64,000 nt of DNA, taken from positions 186,001 through 250,000 of the forward strand of contig NZ_JARHTP010000011.1 of NCBI RefSeq assembly GCF_029223485.1, given 5' to 3'. The stretch is from Streptomyces coacervatus (GTDB lineage: Bacteria; Actinomycetota; Actinomycetes; Streptomycetales; Streptomycetaceae). Position numbers and translations under genes: made by a program. Below the pieces are notes generated by a model that saw only the letters and a program-made list of their open reading frames with translations, was not told the DNA's origin and did no database searches. Positions 9,229 through 18,274 of the stretch are shown here, one piece after another. The first letter of the stretch is position 1. Each line of letters opens with the position of its first letter.

Positions 9229-11004
9229 CTACTTCTTCGGCGGCACCGTCGGCATCCCCAGGAACGGCAGCTTCAGTGCGCCGAAGGCGTCCGCCGGGAC
9301 CGCCGGGGTGTTCGGCTCCACCGGCTTCAGGCGTTCGTACGCCGCTCCCTGCGCCGGACGCGGGTCCTCCTCGCCCTTGTTGGGCCAGTACGACATCGCG
9401 CGCTCGGCCTGGGCGGTGATGGTGAGGGACGGGTTCACGCCCAGGTTGGCCGAGACCGCGGCGCCGTCGACCACCGAGATGCCGGGGTGGCCGTAGAGGC
9501 GGTGGTACGGGTCGATCACGCCGGTCTCGCGCGAGGAACCGATGGGGCAGCCGCCGAGGAAGTGGGCGGTGAGGGGGGTGCCCATGAGTTCGCCGACATT
9601 GGAGCCCGCGAAGCCGTTGATGTCGGCGGCGATGGCGGATGCGCTCTCCGTGGCGGCCTTGATCTGCTTGGGGTTGGGGGTGCCGTGGCCCTGGCGGGCG
9701 GTGAGCAGGCCCTTGCCGACCCCGTCCGGTTTCAGGTACGTCGTCAGGGAGTTGTCCAGCGACTGCATCACCAGGCCGATGATGGTCTTCTCCGACCAGC
9801 GGCGGTTGGAGAGGGAGCGCAGGACGAGCAGGGGGTGGCGGGCGGCGTTCGCCAGCCAGGCCAGGACCCTTGACGATCCCTCGGCGTACGGGACCTGCAG
9901 GATCGACAGGCCGCCCATCGAGTTGGAGCCCTTGCCGTAGCGGACGGGCTCGATGTGGGTGTTCTCGTCCGGGTGGATGGACGAGGTGATGGCGACTCCC
10001 TGCGTGAAGTCGACCTTCGGCTCGCCGGTCGCCTTGCGGTAGCGGCGGTTGTCGGTCTGCGCACCCACCAGCGCCTCGGAGTTGGTACGGGTCAGCTCAC
10101 CCAACTTCTGTGAGATGTACGGGAGTTGACCGCCGGCCTTCATGCGGTGCAGCAGGGTCTGGGTGCCGTAGGTGCCGGCGGCCAGCACCACCCGGCGGGC
10201 CTTGAAGGTGCGGCCCTCGGCCTTCTTCTCGTCGGTGGGGAGGGTCGCGACCGCGTAGCCGCCCTGCGAGTCGTCCGTGATCGATGTGACCGTGGTCATC
10301 GGGTGGACGACCGCGCCCGCCTTCTCGGCGAGGTAGAGGTAGTTCTCGTTGAGGGTGTTCTTCGCGCCGTGGCGGCAGCCGGTCATGCACTCGCCGCACT
10401 CGGTGCACGCTTTGCGGGCCGGGCCCGCGCCGCCGAAGTAGGGGTCGTCCACCTGGTCACCGGGCGCCGCCTTCGACTTCCCCTCCGCGTCCTTCCCGTC
10501 GCCGAAGAAGACTCCGACCGGCGCCATGTGGAAGGTGTCGCCGACACCCATCCGCTCGGCCGCGGCCTTCAGATGGACGTCGGACGGCGTCATCGTCGGG
10601 TTCAGCCGTACGCCGAGCATGCGCTGCGCCTGGTCGTAGTACGGCTTCAGCTCCTCCTGCCAGTCCGTGATGTCACGCCACTGGGGGTCGTCGAAGAACG
10701 GCTTCGGCGGTACGTAGAGGGTGTTGGCGTAGTTGAGGGAGCCGCCGCCGACGCCTGCGCCGGCCAGGACCATGACATTGCCCAGCAGGTGGATGCGCTG
10801 GATGCCGTACATGTGGAGCTTGGGGGCCCAGAGGTAGTTCTTCAGGTCCCAGGAGTTCTTGGGGAGGGACTCCCGGGTGAAGCGGCGGCCGGCTTCCAGG
10901 ACACCTACGCGGTAGCCCTTTTCCGTCAGGCGCAGGGCGGTCACGGAACCGCCGAAGCCCGAGCCGACGACGAGTACGTCGTAGTCGTAGGTGTCCTGTG
11001 ACAC
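9229..11004 (-). CDS. GMC oxidoreductase, ChoD-like, with ferredoxin-like Cys motif
   Basis: FAD enzyme of 591 residues of the glucose-methanol-choline/cholesterol oxidase family. The Rossmann motif VLVVGSGFGGS is at residues 10-20, and the family signature AGAGVGGGSLNYANT at about 81-95. The C-terminal catalytic segment contains HFLGGCPIG. Residues 200-210 read CTECGECMTGC, giving Cys at 200, 203, 206 and 210. This is the C-x2-C-x2-C-x3-C spacing of a [4Fe-4S] site, as also in mycobacterial ChoD-like proteins. No signal peptide is seen. It starts with GTG after GGAGAG. It follows the aldehyde dehydrogenase gene by 40 bases, so the two are probably one operon. The substrate (sterol or other alcohol) is unproven. 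Confidence 0.85.
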   Translation of the reverse strand: MSQDTYDYDVLVVGSGFGGSVTALRLTEKGYRVGVLEAGRRFTRESLPKNSWDLKNYLWAPKLHMYGIQRIHLLGNVMVLAGAGVGGGSLNYANTLYVPPKPFFDDPQWRDITDWQEELKPYYDQAQRMLGVRLNPTMTPSDVHLKAAAERMGVGDTFHMAPVGVFFGDGKDAEGKSKAAPGDQVDDPYFGGAGPARKACTECGECMTGCRHGAKNTLNENYLYLAEKAGAVVHPMTTVTSITDDSQGGYAVATLPTDEKKAEGRTFKARRVVLAAGTYGTQTLLHRMKAGGQLPYISQKLGELTRTNSEALVGAQTDNRRYRKATGEPKVDFTQGVAITSSIHPDENTHIEPVRYGKGSNSMGGLSILQVPYAEGSSRVLAWLANAARHPLLVLRSLSNRRWSEKTIIGLVMQSLDNSLTTYLKPDGVGKGLLTARQGHGTPNPKQIKAATESASAIAADINGFAGSNVGELMGTPLTAHFLGGCPIGSSRETGVIDPYHRLYGHPGISVVDGAAVSANLGVNPSLTITAQAERAMSYWPNKGEEDPRPAQGAAYERLKPVEPNTPAVPADAFGALKLPFLGMPTVPPKK

Positions 11005-11044
11005 GTGCTCTCCTCGTTGAGAACGGGTGTTTCTGCCTGAAGTG

Positions 11045-12658
11045 CTACTTGAAACGCAAGGCCTTCATCAGCCTCAGGCTGCGGCTCATGAAGGCCGCGT
11101 ACTTCTCGTCGTCCATCCCCAGCGAGGGAGCCATCGGCAGGAGCCGCTGCTGGGCCACCGTCTGGGCCTCCGTGTACTTGAGGATGCCCTCGGAGCCGTG
11201 GCGGCGGCCGAGGCCGGAGTCCTTCATGCCGCCCATGGGGGACTGGACGCTGCCGTAGGCGGGGGCGTAGCCCTCGTTGACGTTCACGGTTCCGGTACGG
11301 AGGCGGGCGGCCACCTCGCGGCCGCGGCTGCCGTTCTTCGTCCAGACCGAGGAATTCAGGCCGTACGGCGTGGAGTTGGCGTGCTCGACCGCCTCGTCGT
11401 CGGTCTTGAAGCGGTAGATCGAGACGACCGGGCCGAAGGTCTCCTCCGTGCAGACCGACATCGGTTCGGTCACGCCGTCGAGGATCGTCGGCTCGAAGAA
11501 GTACGGGCCGATGTCCGGGCGGGCCGTACCGCCGGCCACGAGCTTCGCGCCCTTCGCCACCGCCTCCTCGACATGGCGGGTGACCGTCTCCAGCTGGCGT
11601 TCGCCGACCAGGGAGCCCATGTCGGCGCCGTATGCGAGGGAGGTGCCGAGGCGCATGGCCTTCGTGCGGGTGGCGAAGCGCTCCAGGAAGGCGTCGGCGA
11701 TCGACTCGTGGACGTACAACCGCTCGATGGAGATGCAGAGCTGCCCCGCGGAGGAGAAGCAGGCGCGGACCGCGCCCGCGGCCGCCTTCTCGATGTCGGC
11801 GTCCTCCAGGACGAGCATGGCGTTCTTGCCGCCGAGTTCGAGGGAGACGCCGACCAGACGGGCGGCGGCGCCCTGGGCGACCTCGCGGCCGGTGCGGGTG
11901 GAGCCGGTGAAGGAGACGTAGTCGGCGTGCTTGACCACTTCCGGGCCGACGACGGGGCCCTCGCCGAGGACGACCTGGAAGACGTCCGCCGGAAGCCCCG
12001 CCTCGATGAGGAGGTCGCGGGCCCAGAGGGCGGTCAGGCAGGTCTCGGTGTCCGGCTTCATGACGACCGCGTTGCCCGCGACGAAGGCGGGGAGCGCGTC
12101 GCCGACCGAGAGTTCCAGGGGGTAGTTCCAGGGGGCGATCTGGCCGACCACGCCGCGCGGGTGGCGCAGTTCGGTGACCTTGGTGAGGGTCGGTACGGCG
12201 CCGGTGTGCCGCTTCGGCCTCAGGTACGCGGGGGCCTTGCGGCCGTAGTGACGGGCCGCGACGGCTACGGCCTGGACCTCCTCGTGGGCGTGCAGCCGGG
12301 CCTTGCCGGTCTCCAGCTGGATGAGGTCGAGGACCTCGGCCTGGCGGGCGAGGATCAGGTCGTGGAAGCGGAGGAGGACGGCCGCGCGCTGCCGGACCGG
12401 GGTCTGCGCCCAGACCGCCTGCGCGGCGCGGGCCGCCTCGAAGGCCTTGGCCACGTCCTCGGGCGTGGACTCGGGCAGGTCGGCCAGCTTCTCGCCGGTG
12501 AACGGCGTGTGGTTGGCGGTGCGCCCGGAACCGACCACGCCCTTGGTGAGCTGGACGATCAGCTCGGGGGTGACCACGTCGGCGGCGGTGCGGGCGCCTT
12601 CGGGGGCAGGGGCGAGAGGGTTCGTGCCGGTCTTGGCCTCGGCATGCGCTTCCGTCAT
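11045..12658 (-). CDS. succinate-semialdehyde dehydrogenase, NADP-type
   Basis: Aldehyde dehydrogenase of 537 residues, closest in pattern to actinobacterial succinate-semialdehyde dehydrogenases (GabD2 type). The catalytic Cys308 is in SSAGQLCIS and the general base Glu274 in SLELGGKN. The cofactor loop is FTGSTRTGREVAQ and the N-terminal substrate region contains IAPWNYPLELSVGDALPA. The enzyme oxidises succinate semialdehyde or similar aldehydes to the acid using NAD(P)+. It lies 40 bases upstream of the GMC oxidoreductase on the same strand, so it may oxidise that enzyme's aldehyde product. The substrate call is by family only. Confidence 0.85.
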   Translation of the reverse strand: MTEAHAEAKTGTNPLAPAPEGARTAADVVTPELIVQLTKGVVGSGRTANHTPFTGEKLADLPESTPEDVAKAFEAARAAQAVWAQTPVRQRAAVLLRFHDLILARQAEVLDLIQLETGKARLHAHEEVQAVAVAARHYGRKAPAYLRPKRHTGAVPTLTKVTELRHPRGVVGQIAPWNYPLELSVGDALPAFVAGNAVVMKPDTETCLTALWARDLLIEAGLPADVFQVVLGEGPVVGPEVVKHADYVSFTGSTRTGREVAQGAAARLVGVSLELGGKNAMLVLEDADIEKAAAGAVRACFSSAGQLCISIERLYVHESIADAFLERFATRTKAMRLGTSLAYGADMGSLVGERQLETVTRHVEEAVAKGAKLVAGGTARPDIGPYFFEPTILDGVTEPMSVCTEETFGPVVSIYRFKTDDEAVEHANSTPYGLNSSVWTKNGSRGREVAARLRTGTVNVNEGYAPAYGSVQSPMGGMKDSGLGRRHGSEGILKYTEAQTVAQQRLLPMAPSLGMDDEKYAAFMSRSLRLMKALRFK

Positions 12659-12795
12659 GAGGCGCAGGGTATGACGGAGCGGGGGCTTTGGGTACCCGTC
12701 GGTAACGCGGCTTCACGGAGTACTCACACGGCGCCAGTGCTCACTGGCAAGGTTTGCGCTGATCAGGGCGTTGGGCGGGGACGACGGGGAACGGT

Positions 12796-14637
12796 TCAGC
12801 TTTTTGCGATCACGAGGCGGTCACGGGCGCCCTTGAAGAGCGCCGTGCCCTTCTTCTCGGCCGGTGTCCCCTTGGGCATGTCCACGCGCAGTTCGTACAT
12901 GCGTCCGTCGTCGGTGCGGATCATCAGCTGCATCACCCGGGACGGGGTGCCGGCCAGGCCGTAGGAGGTGTCGGCCTGGACGGCCTCGAAGCCGTGGAAG
13001 GTGGTGCGGGTGTACTGGGTGCGTGCGTCCCCGTTGTAGCTGTTCCAGTCGGCGTGCGCCTGCTGTGCCTGGGCCATCGGGGAGCGGGGGGCCTTGTCCC
13101 ACTGGGTGAGGCGGATGCTGACGTCGCCGTCGGGCGCGTCGTACTCCACGAGGCGGCGCGGGCTCGCGGGGCTGCCCTCCCTGGCGGACTCCCGGTACCG
13201 GCTCGGCAGGGACAGCACGGCGTTCATGCCTTTCTCCCGGTGCGCGGTCCAGGCGGTGGCGGCGGGGCTCCCGACGCGGGCCGGGGCCTCGGTGAGGGTG
13301 GCGGTGCGCCCGGAGACGCCTCCGCCGCCGGATGCGTCGAAGTAGGACGTGCCGAGCCAGGTGCCGCCGATCAGTACGGCGGCGAGCGCGGCGAGGGAGA
13401 CGGGGCGGCGCAGGAGGGGGTGCTTCGGGGCTGGGGTTGAGGTTGGGGCCGGGTGGGTGATGCCGGCGGTCGCGGGTTCGGCGGAGGGGTCGGGGGCCGG
13501 GCGGGGGCCGGGTGTGGGTGCGGTGTCGGATGCCGATGCGGTGTCGTATACCGACGTCGATGCCGATTCCGATTCCGACGCCGACCCCGATGCCGATTGT
13601 GACGCCGACCCCGATGCCGATGCCGATGCCGATGCCGATGCAGTATCGGATGCTGATGCAGATTCCGATGCGGCCACGGGGGCCGTCCGGTCCGAGACGG
13701 GCGCCGCCCCCAGTCGTACGGTCCCCATGTCGTCGGCGAACTCCCGTAGTCCTGCCGTGTCCTGGGCCGCCGTCGCACCGGCCTCGACCCGCGGTACCGG
13801 CCAGCCCTCCGCCACGGCCTCCAGCACCGCCCCGGCCTGCTCCGCGCCGGGCCGCTGCTCCGGGTCCTTCACCAGCAGCCGTGCGATCAACGGGGCGAGC
13901 GGTCCGGCCTGTTGGGGCTCGGGCGGGTCGAAGGCGATGACCGCGGCGAGCGTGGACTCCACCGTCGTACGCCGGAACGGCGACACTCCCTCCACGGCCG
14001 CGTACAGCAGCACGCCCAGCGACCACAGGTCGGAGGCGGGTCCGGCGCCCCGCCCCGACATCCGCTCGGGCGCGACGAACTCCAGCGATCCGACGAACTC
14101 CCCGCTGACGGTGAGGGATTCCTCGCCCTGGACATGGGCGATGCCGAAGTCGGTGAGGACGACACGGCCGTGTGCGCCGAGGAGGACGTTGGCGGGCTTG
14201 ACGTCCCGGTGCACGATGCCGACGGCATGCGCGGCATCCAGGGCGCCGAGGACGGCGAGGCCGATACGGGCGGCTTCGGCAGCCTCGACCGGGCCGCGCT
14301 GGAGCACTTCGTGGAGGGACTCGCCGCGGATCAACTCCATGACGATCCAAGGCAGTCCGTCCTCCTCGACCACCACGTCATGGATGGAGACCGCGGCCGG
14401 ATGGTCGACCCGGGCGGCTGCGCGGGCCTCGCGGTAGAGGCGGTGGGCGGCCCGCTTATGGTGCTCGTCGTCCGGGTCGCCGGGCAGCCGGGGCTGCTTG
14501 ACGGCGACGTCCCGCTCCACGAGTTCGTCGTACGCCTGCCAGACGGTGCCCATCCCGCCGGAGCCGATGCGCTCGGCCAGCCGATAGCGCCCGCCGAGCA
14601 GCCGACCTTCGCGCGTCTGTTCGCCGCCTGCACTCAT
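12796..14637 (-). CDS. transmembrane Ser/Thr protein kinase 1
   Basis: Protein of 613 residues. The N-terminal kinase domain (about residues 12-275) is intact: IGSGGMGTVW glycine loop, VAVKQ lysine, HRDVKPANVLL catalytic loop, DFGIAHV, and APERMSGRG. A low-complexity linker made largely of alternating Ser-Ala follows. A single membrane helix (LAALAAVLIGGTWLGTSYF) then leads to an extracytoplasmic domain of about 170 residues beginning AWTAHREKGMNAVLSLP. It carries no PASTA repeats. The linker is encoded by a GATGCC-type hexanucleotide repeat on the opposite strand. It lies 75 bases downstream of the MBL-fold gene. The sensing ligand is unknown. Confidence 0.9.
   Translation of the reverse strand: MSAGGEQTREGRLLGGRYRLAERIGSGGMGTVWQAYDELVERDVAVKQPRLPGDPDDEHHKRAAHRLYREARAAARVDHPAAVSIHDVVVEEDGLPWIVMELIRGESLHEVLQRGPVEAAEAARIGLAVLGALDAAHAVGIVHRDVKPANVLLGAHGRVVLTDFGIAHVQGEESLTVSGEFVGSLEFVAPERMSGRGAGPASDLWSLGVLLYAAVEGVSPFRRTTVESTLAAVIAFDPPEPQQAGPLAPLIARLLVKDPEQRPGAEQAGAVLEAVAEGWPVPRVEAGATAAQDTAGLREFADDMGTVRLGAAPVSDRTAPVAASESASASDTASASASASASGSASQSASGSASESESASTSVYDTASASDTAPTPGPRPAPDPSAEPATAGITHPAPTSTPAPKHPLLRRPVSLAALAAVLIGGTWLGTSYFDASGGGGVSGRTATLTEAPARVGSPAATAWTAHREKGMNAVLSLPSRYRESAREGSPASPRRLVEYDAPDGDVSIRLTQWDKAPRSPMAQAQQAHADWNSYNGDARTQYTRTTFHGFEAVQADTSYGLAGTPSRVMQLMIRTDDGRMYELRVDMPKGTPAEKKGTALFKGARDRLVIAKS
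13528..13672. repeat. GATGCC hexanucleotide repeat inside kinase 1
   Basis: A region of degenerate GATGCC/GATTCC/GACGCC units, with an uninterrupted run of almost five GATGCC copies at 13613-13641. It encodes the Ser-Ala linker of kinase 1. The unit is six bases, so copy-number change would lengthen or shorten the linker without shifting the frame. Confidence 0.8.
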
Positions 14638-14712
14638 GCCACATGAGTACCGTGCGGAACGGGGACTTGTCGACGCGGGTCGCCACGACGTCCTTGGACG
14701 TCCTACGGCGTC

Positions 14713-15618
14713 CTACGACGTCCAGTCGGCGAAGGCGAGCGAGTCGCCCCGTCGCTGCACCTCCACGGCCCCCGATCCGCCGAAGTGCGCGGGGATCACC
14801 AACTCGGCCTCTTCTACGGCCCGTTCGAGCACCCGGCGGCGACTGGCGGCCGCCTGCCCGGGGTCCAGGCAGAAGCAGCTGCTGCACTCGGGGTGCAGGA
14901 TCTGGACCGGGCTGTGCAGCAAGTCACCGACGAATACGGCGCGTTCACCGCGTGAGGCCATTCGCAGGACGGACGAGCCGGGGGTGTGGCCGGGGGCGGA
15001 CTCCAGGGTGAGGTGCTCGTCGATGCGGTGCAGGCCGTCCCACAGCACGGCCTGCCCGGACTTGTGCACGGGCGCGATGCTGTCCTCGTAGATCAGCCGG
15101 TCGTCCGGACGCACGCCGCCGCCGTACCCGCCGTCGGGGCCGAAGTGGTGGTCGTCGGCGGCCGGGAGGAGATAGGTGGCATTGGGGAAGGCCGGCACCC
15201 AACTGCCGTCCACATCATGGGTGTTCCAGCCGACGTGGTCCCCGTGGATGTGGGTGTTGACGACCACGTCGACGTCCTCGGGCCGCACACCGGCCCGGGC
15301 CAGGCGCGCGGGGAGGCCATCGCCCTGCCGCTGGTGGAACAGCGGATTGCTCGGCCGCTCCCGCCCGTGACCGACCCCGGTGTCCACCAGCACGGTCCGC
15401 CCGCCGCTGCGCAGGACCCAGGTCTGCAGCGCAACCACGGCACGGTCGCTGCCGGGCTCCCAGTGCTCGGGCACAAGGACTTCCCTGTTCTCCTGCCACA
15501 CCTCGGGGCCCACGTCCGGCACGAGGCCGCGGGCGGGCGCGTACGGCTCCTGCCACTCGACTACCCGGAGGACCTCGACGTCACCGATCACGAAACTCTT
15601 CGCGTTGTCATCAGCCAT
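14713..15618 (-). CDS. metallo-beta-lactamase-fold hydrolase
   Basis: Cytoplasmic protein of 301 residues with the MBL metal-binding pattern: THIHGDHVGWN (HxHxDH), APGHTPGSS for the next His, the bridging Asp in FVGDLLHSP, and IPAHFGG near the end. The family contains lactonases and other hydrolases of esters or thioesters; the arrangement resembles AHL-lactonase-like proteins but the substrate is not known. The ATG at 15618 has no ribosome site. It sits 7 bases after a promoter -10, so the mRNA is probably leaderless. It is divergent from an AraC regulator at 15691, a likely regulator of this gene. Confidence 0.85.
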   Translation of the reverse strand: MADDNAKSFVIGDVEVLRVVEWQEPYAPARGLVPDVGPEVWQENREVLVPEHWEPGSDRAVVALQTWVLRSGGRTVLVDTGVGHGRERPSNPLFHQRQGDGLPARLARAGVRPEDVDVVVNTHIHGDHVGWNTHDVDGSWVPAFPNATYLLPAADDHHFGPDGGYGGGVRPDDRLIYEDSIAPVHKSGQAVLWDGLHRIDEHLTLESAPGHTPGSSVLRMASRGERAVFVGDLLHSPVQILHPECSSCFCLDPGQAAASRRRVLERAVEEAELVIPAHFGGSGAVEVQRRGDSLAFADWTS

Positions 15619-15625
15619 GCCGGCA

Positions 15626-15655
15626 ACACTAGAAGCGCCGCCGTGAGCATTCCAA
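15626..15655 (-). promoter_or_regulatory. leaderless promoter of the MBL-fold gene
   Basis: Read on the minus strand: TTGGAA (15655-15650), 18 bases, TAGTGT (15631-15626), then 7 bases to the ATG at 15618. The predicted start point therefore falls on the start codon itself, which agrees with the missing ribosome site. Confidence 0.55.
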
Positions 15656-15690
15656 TGCCTGCCTGGCTCACTCAGATACGCTTGCGTCTC

Positions 15691-16593
15691 ATGGACGTGG
15701 TGAGCGACGCGATCTCCGCCGTACGCATCGGACAGCCCTCCTCGAACCGGCTGCGGGTCGGCGGGACCTGGTGCACGCGGCTGGCCCCGTACGAGGGCGC
15801 GGGGTTCCATGTCGTCCTCGCGGGCGGCTGCTGGCTGCTGCCCGACGGGGGCGGCGAGCCGGTGACGCTGGGCACGGGGGACGTCGTACTGCTGCCGCAC
15901 GGGGCGGGGCATGTGCTGGCGGATGCACCGGGCGATACGACGCGGGCGGTGCCGTTCGAGGAGATGAGGCGGCCGGCGGGGGCGCCGGGCGGGCGTGAGG
16001 TGGAGTTGCTGTGCGGCAAGTACCGCCTGGACCGCAGCCGGGTGCATCCGCTGCTGGCGGAGCTGCCGCAGGTCGTCCATCTGCCGAACCGGGTCGGCTC
16101 CCATCCCGAACTCCGCGCTGCAGTGGACCTGTTGGCCCGCGAGCTCGACGAGCGCCGCCCGGGTTCCTGCCTTGCCCTGCCGAGCCTGCTCGACCTGCTG
16201 CTGATCTACATGGTGCGGGCGTGGACGACGGAGACGGGCGCGGCGACGGGTGCCTGGCCTGCGGTGCTCAGCGACCCGGTGACCACGGCCGCCCTGCGCG
16301 CCCTGCACTCGGACCCGGCCGCCCCCTGGACCAACGACCGCCTGGCCGCTGAGGCAGGCGTCTCCCGCGCGACGCTGGCCCGCCGGTTCACCGCCCTGGT
16401 CGGCCGCCCGCCCATGGCATACCTGACCTGGTGGCGCCTGACCCGCACGGCCACGCTGCTGCGCGACTCCGACGCCCCGCTGGCCTCGGTCGCACGTGAG
16501 GCGGGGTACAGCAGCCCGTACGCGCTCTCGCATGCGTTCAACAGGGAGTTCGGGGTGACCCCCGGGCGGTACAGGGCACAGGTTCGACGCTGA
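15691..16593 (+). CDS. AraC-family regulator with cupin domain
   Basis: Transcription factor of 300 residues. The N-terminal two-thirds is a cupin-type ligand domain (GAGFHVVLAGGCWLLPDGGGEPVTLGTGDVVLLPHGAGH). The C-terminal 100 residues hold the two helix-turn-helix units of AraC proteins: RLAAEAGVSRATLARRFTALVGRPPMAYL and LASVAREAGYSSPYALSHAFNREFGVTPGRYR. The start at 15691 is the most upstream ATG that leaves room for the divergent promoter; a start further upstream would run across it. Only 72 bases separate it from the MBL-fold gene, so it probably regulates that gene and itself. Confidence 0.85.
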   Translation: MDVVSDAISAVRIGQPSSNRLRVGGTWCTRLAPYEGAGFHVVLAGGCWLLPDGGGEPVTLGTGDVVLLPHGAGHVLADAPGDTTRAVPFEEMRRPAGAPGGREVELLCGKYRLDRSRVHPLLAELPQVVHLPNRVGSHPELRAAVDLLARELDERRPGSCLALPSLLDLLLIYMVRAWTTETGAATGAWPAVLSDPVTTAALRALHSDPAAPWTNDRLAAEAGVSRATLARRFTALVGRPPMAYLTWWRLTRTATLLRDSDAPLASVAREAGYSSPYALSHAFNREFGVTPGRYRAQVRR

Positions 16594-16599
16594 GGACGG

Positions 16600-18183
16600 T
16601 CAGAGCCTGTCGACGTCCAGATTCGCGATCGCGGCCTGCGCCACCTCGCGTCCGCGGGCGGTGAAGTCGCCCTTGCCCGGGTAGCTGACGATCAACTCGT
16701 ACAGGTCGCCGGCCGAGGACTTGTAGTAGAAGATCCGGACTTCGCGCGGGAGCGGGTGCTGACTGTCGTCGGTCTTGTAGACCACCGTGTTCTCGGCGGC
16801 CTGCTTTCCCTTGTACGTCGTCTGACTGGTCCTGGTCCTCGGGCCGGCGGGCATGTTCAGTTCGTACGCGCCGCTCTCCTTGAACTTGCCGTTGTCGTCG
16901 TACATCTGGGCGGCCGCGGAGTCCTTGATGGCATCGCCGGTGTCCTCGGACTTCTTCTGGAGGCTCAGGGTGATCCCGATCGCGCCGCTCAGGTCGCTGT
17001 AGGTGACCCAGTGGGTTTTGTCGGTCTTCCGGTCGGGCACGGCCCGCTGGTAGCCGCCCGGCACCGCGAGCGTCGCGGCCACGTCCTTCTCATGGTGCGT
17101 CTGCCAGCCGTCCGGCAGCGTGCCCGCGAACAGCGCCGCGACCAGCAGCCACGCCGCCACCGCCGCAACGACGACGCCCGCGCCGATCCCGAGCCACGCC
17201 CTCCGTCCGAGCCGGATCCCTCGGGTGACGATCTGCCCCGGCTGCGTGGGCTGCATGGGCATGGGCGCGGCTGCCGGCGGGTTCACGGTCTGCGACAGCA
17301 GGGCCCGGACCCGGGTGGCGTCCGGACGTCTCGCCGGATCCTTCTGCAGCAGCCCCGTGATCACCTCGGCCAGCGGTCCCGACGCCGAAGCGGGCGGTGC
17401 CGGCGTGGCGTTGAGGACCGACTGGAGCGTGGCCGGCGTGTTGCTGCGGCGGAACGGGGAGACGCCCTCGGTGGCCGCGTAGAGGACGACGCCGAGGGAC
17501 CAGAGGTCGGAGGCCGGGCCGGGGCGCTGGCCCAACACCCGTTCCGGCGCGATGTATTCGGGCGAACCGACGAAGCCGCCGGTGTCCGTCAGGTTGGTCT
17601 CGCCCTCGATCTGGGCGATGCCGAAGTCGGTGAGGACGACGCGGTCGTGGCGGCCGAGGAGCACGTTGTCCGGCTTGACGTCGCGGTGCAGGATGCCCGC
17701 CGCGTGCGCGGCCTCCAGCGCGCCGAGCACCTCCAGGCCGATTCTGGCCGCCTCGCGCACGTCGAGCGTGCCCTCCTGCAGGGCGCTGCCGAGCGAACGG
17801 CCCTGTACCAGCTCCATGACGATCCACGGCCGGCCGTCGACCACGGCCACGTCGTGCACGTTGACCACCGCCGGGTGGTCGAGACGGGCTGCGGCGCGGG
17901 CCTCGCGCCGCATCCGCTCGAAGGCCTTGGCACGTTCGCGTTCGGGAAGGTGGTCCGGGAGCCGGGGCTCCTTCACGGCGACCTCACGGTCTACGGTCTC
18001 GTCCTTGGCGCGCCATACCGTGCCCATGCCACCGTGCCCGAGCTTGGTCAGCAGCCGGTATCGGCCCGCGATGAGACGCCCGGCACCGGGCTCCGACTGC
18101 GACGGTCTGGGAGGTCTGGGAGGTTGCAGAACAAAACTCGTTGTCTCGTCGGACTCGTGGCCGACTCCCCCGTTACTGCTCAT
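16600..18183 (-). CDS. transmembrane Ser/Thr protein kinase 2
   Basis: Protein of 527 residues. A Pro-rich N-terminal tail of about 35 residues precedes an intact kinase domain: LGHGGMGTVW, VAVKEPR, HRDVKPDNVLL, DFGIAQIEGE and APERVLGQRPG. A basic segment and one membrane helix (WLGIGAGVVVAAVAAWLLVAALFAG) lead to an extracytoplasmic domain of about 150 residues that begins DGWQTHHEKDVAATLAVPGGY. It is first cousin of kinases 1, 3, 4 and 6. The start at 18183 is the best of several in-frame ATGs but has no strong ribosome site. Its stop lies 7 bases from the convergent AraC gene. Confidence 0.88.
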   Translation of the reverse strand: MSSNGGVGHESDETTSFVLQPPRPPRPSQSEPGAGRLIAGRYRLLTKLGHGGMGTVWRAKDETVDREVAVKEPRLPDHLPERERAKAFERMRREARAAARLDHPAVVNVHDVAVVDGRPWIVMELVQGRSLGSALQEGTLDVREAARIGLEVLGALEAAHAAGILHRDVKPDNVLLGRHDRVVLTDFGIAQIEGETNLTDTGGFVGSPEYIAPERVLGQRPGPASDLWSLGVVLYAATEGVSPFRRSNTPATLQSVLNATPAPPASASGPLAEVITGLLQKDPARRPDATRVRALLSQTVNPPAAAPMPMQPTQPGQIVTRGIRLGRRAWLGIGAGVVVAAVAAWLLVAALFAGTLPDGWQTHHEKDVAATLAVPGGYQRAVPDRKTDKTHWVTYSDLSGAIGITLSLQKKSEDTGDAIKDSAAAQMYDDNGKFKESGAYELNMPAGPRTRTSQTTYKGKQAAENTVVYKTDDSQHPLPREVRIFYYKSSAGDLYELIVSYPGKGDFTARGREVAQAAIANLDVDRL

Positions 18184-18274
18184 GGACCATCCATATCGCG
18201 CCAGACGCTCACGCATCCAGCGTTGACGCATTCCGGTCACAGACCCGTGACCCGGGCTGCCGCTTATTTCCGCT

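Noticed and set aside
10941..12716. 591-residue open frame on the minus strand overlapping the succinate-semialdehyde dehydrogenase gene
   Set aside because: It is in another frame of a well-recognised gene, is very rich in Arg, Gly and Pro, and has no family features: a shadow frame of GC-rich DNA.
11027..12964. 645-residue plus-strand open frame opposite the same gene
   Set aside because: Composition (Gly, Ala, Asp, Val, Arg rich) is that of antisense of a high-GC gene; no ribosome site or domain.
13528..13672. CRISPR array or coding gene on the plus strand (Asp-Ala rich frame)
   Set aside because: A simple hexanucleotide tract inside a kinase gene; the plus-strand frame is its mirror.
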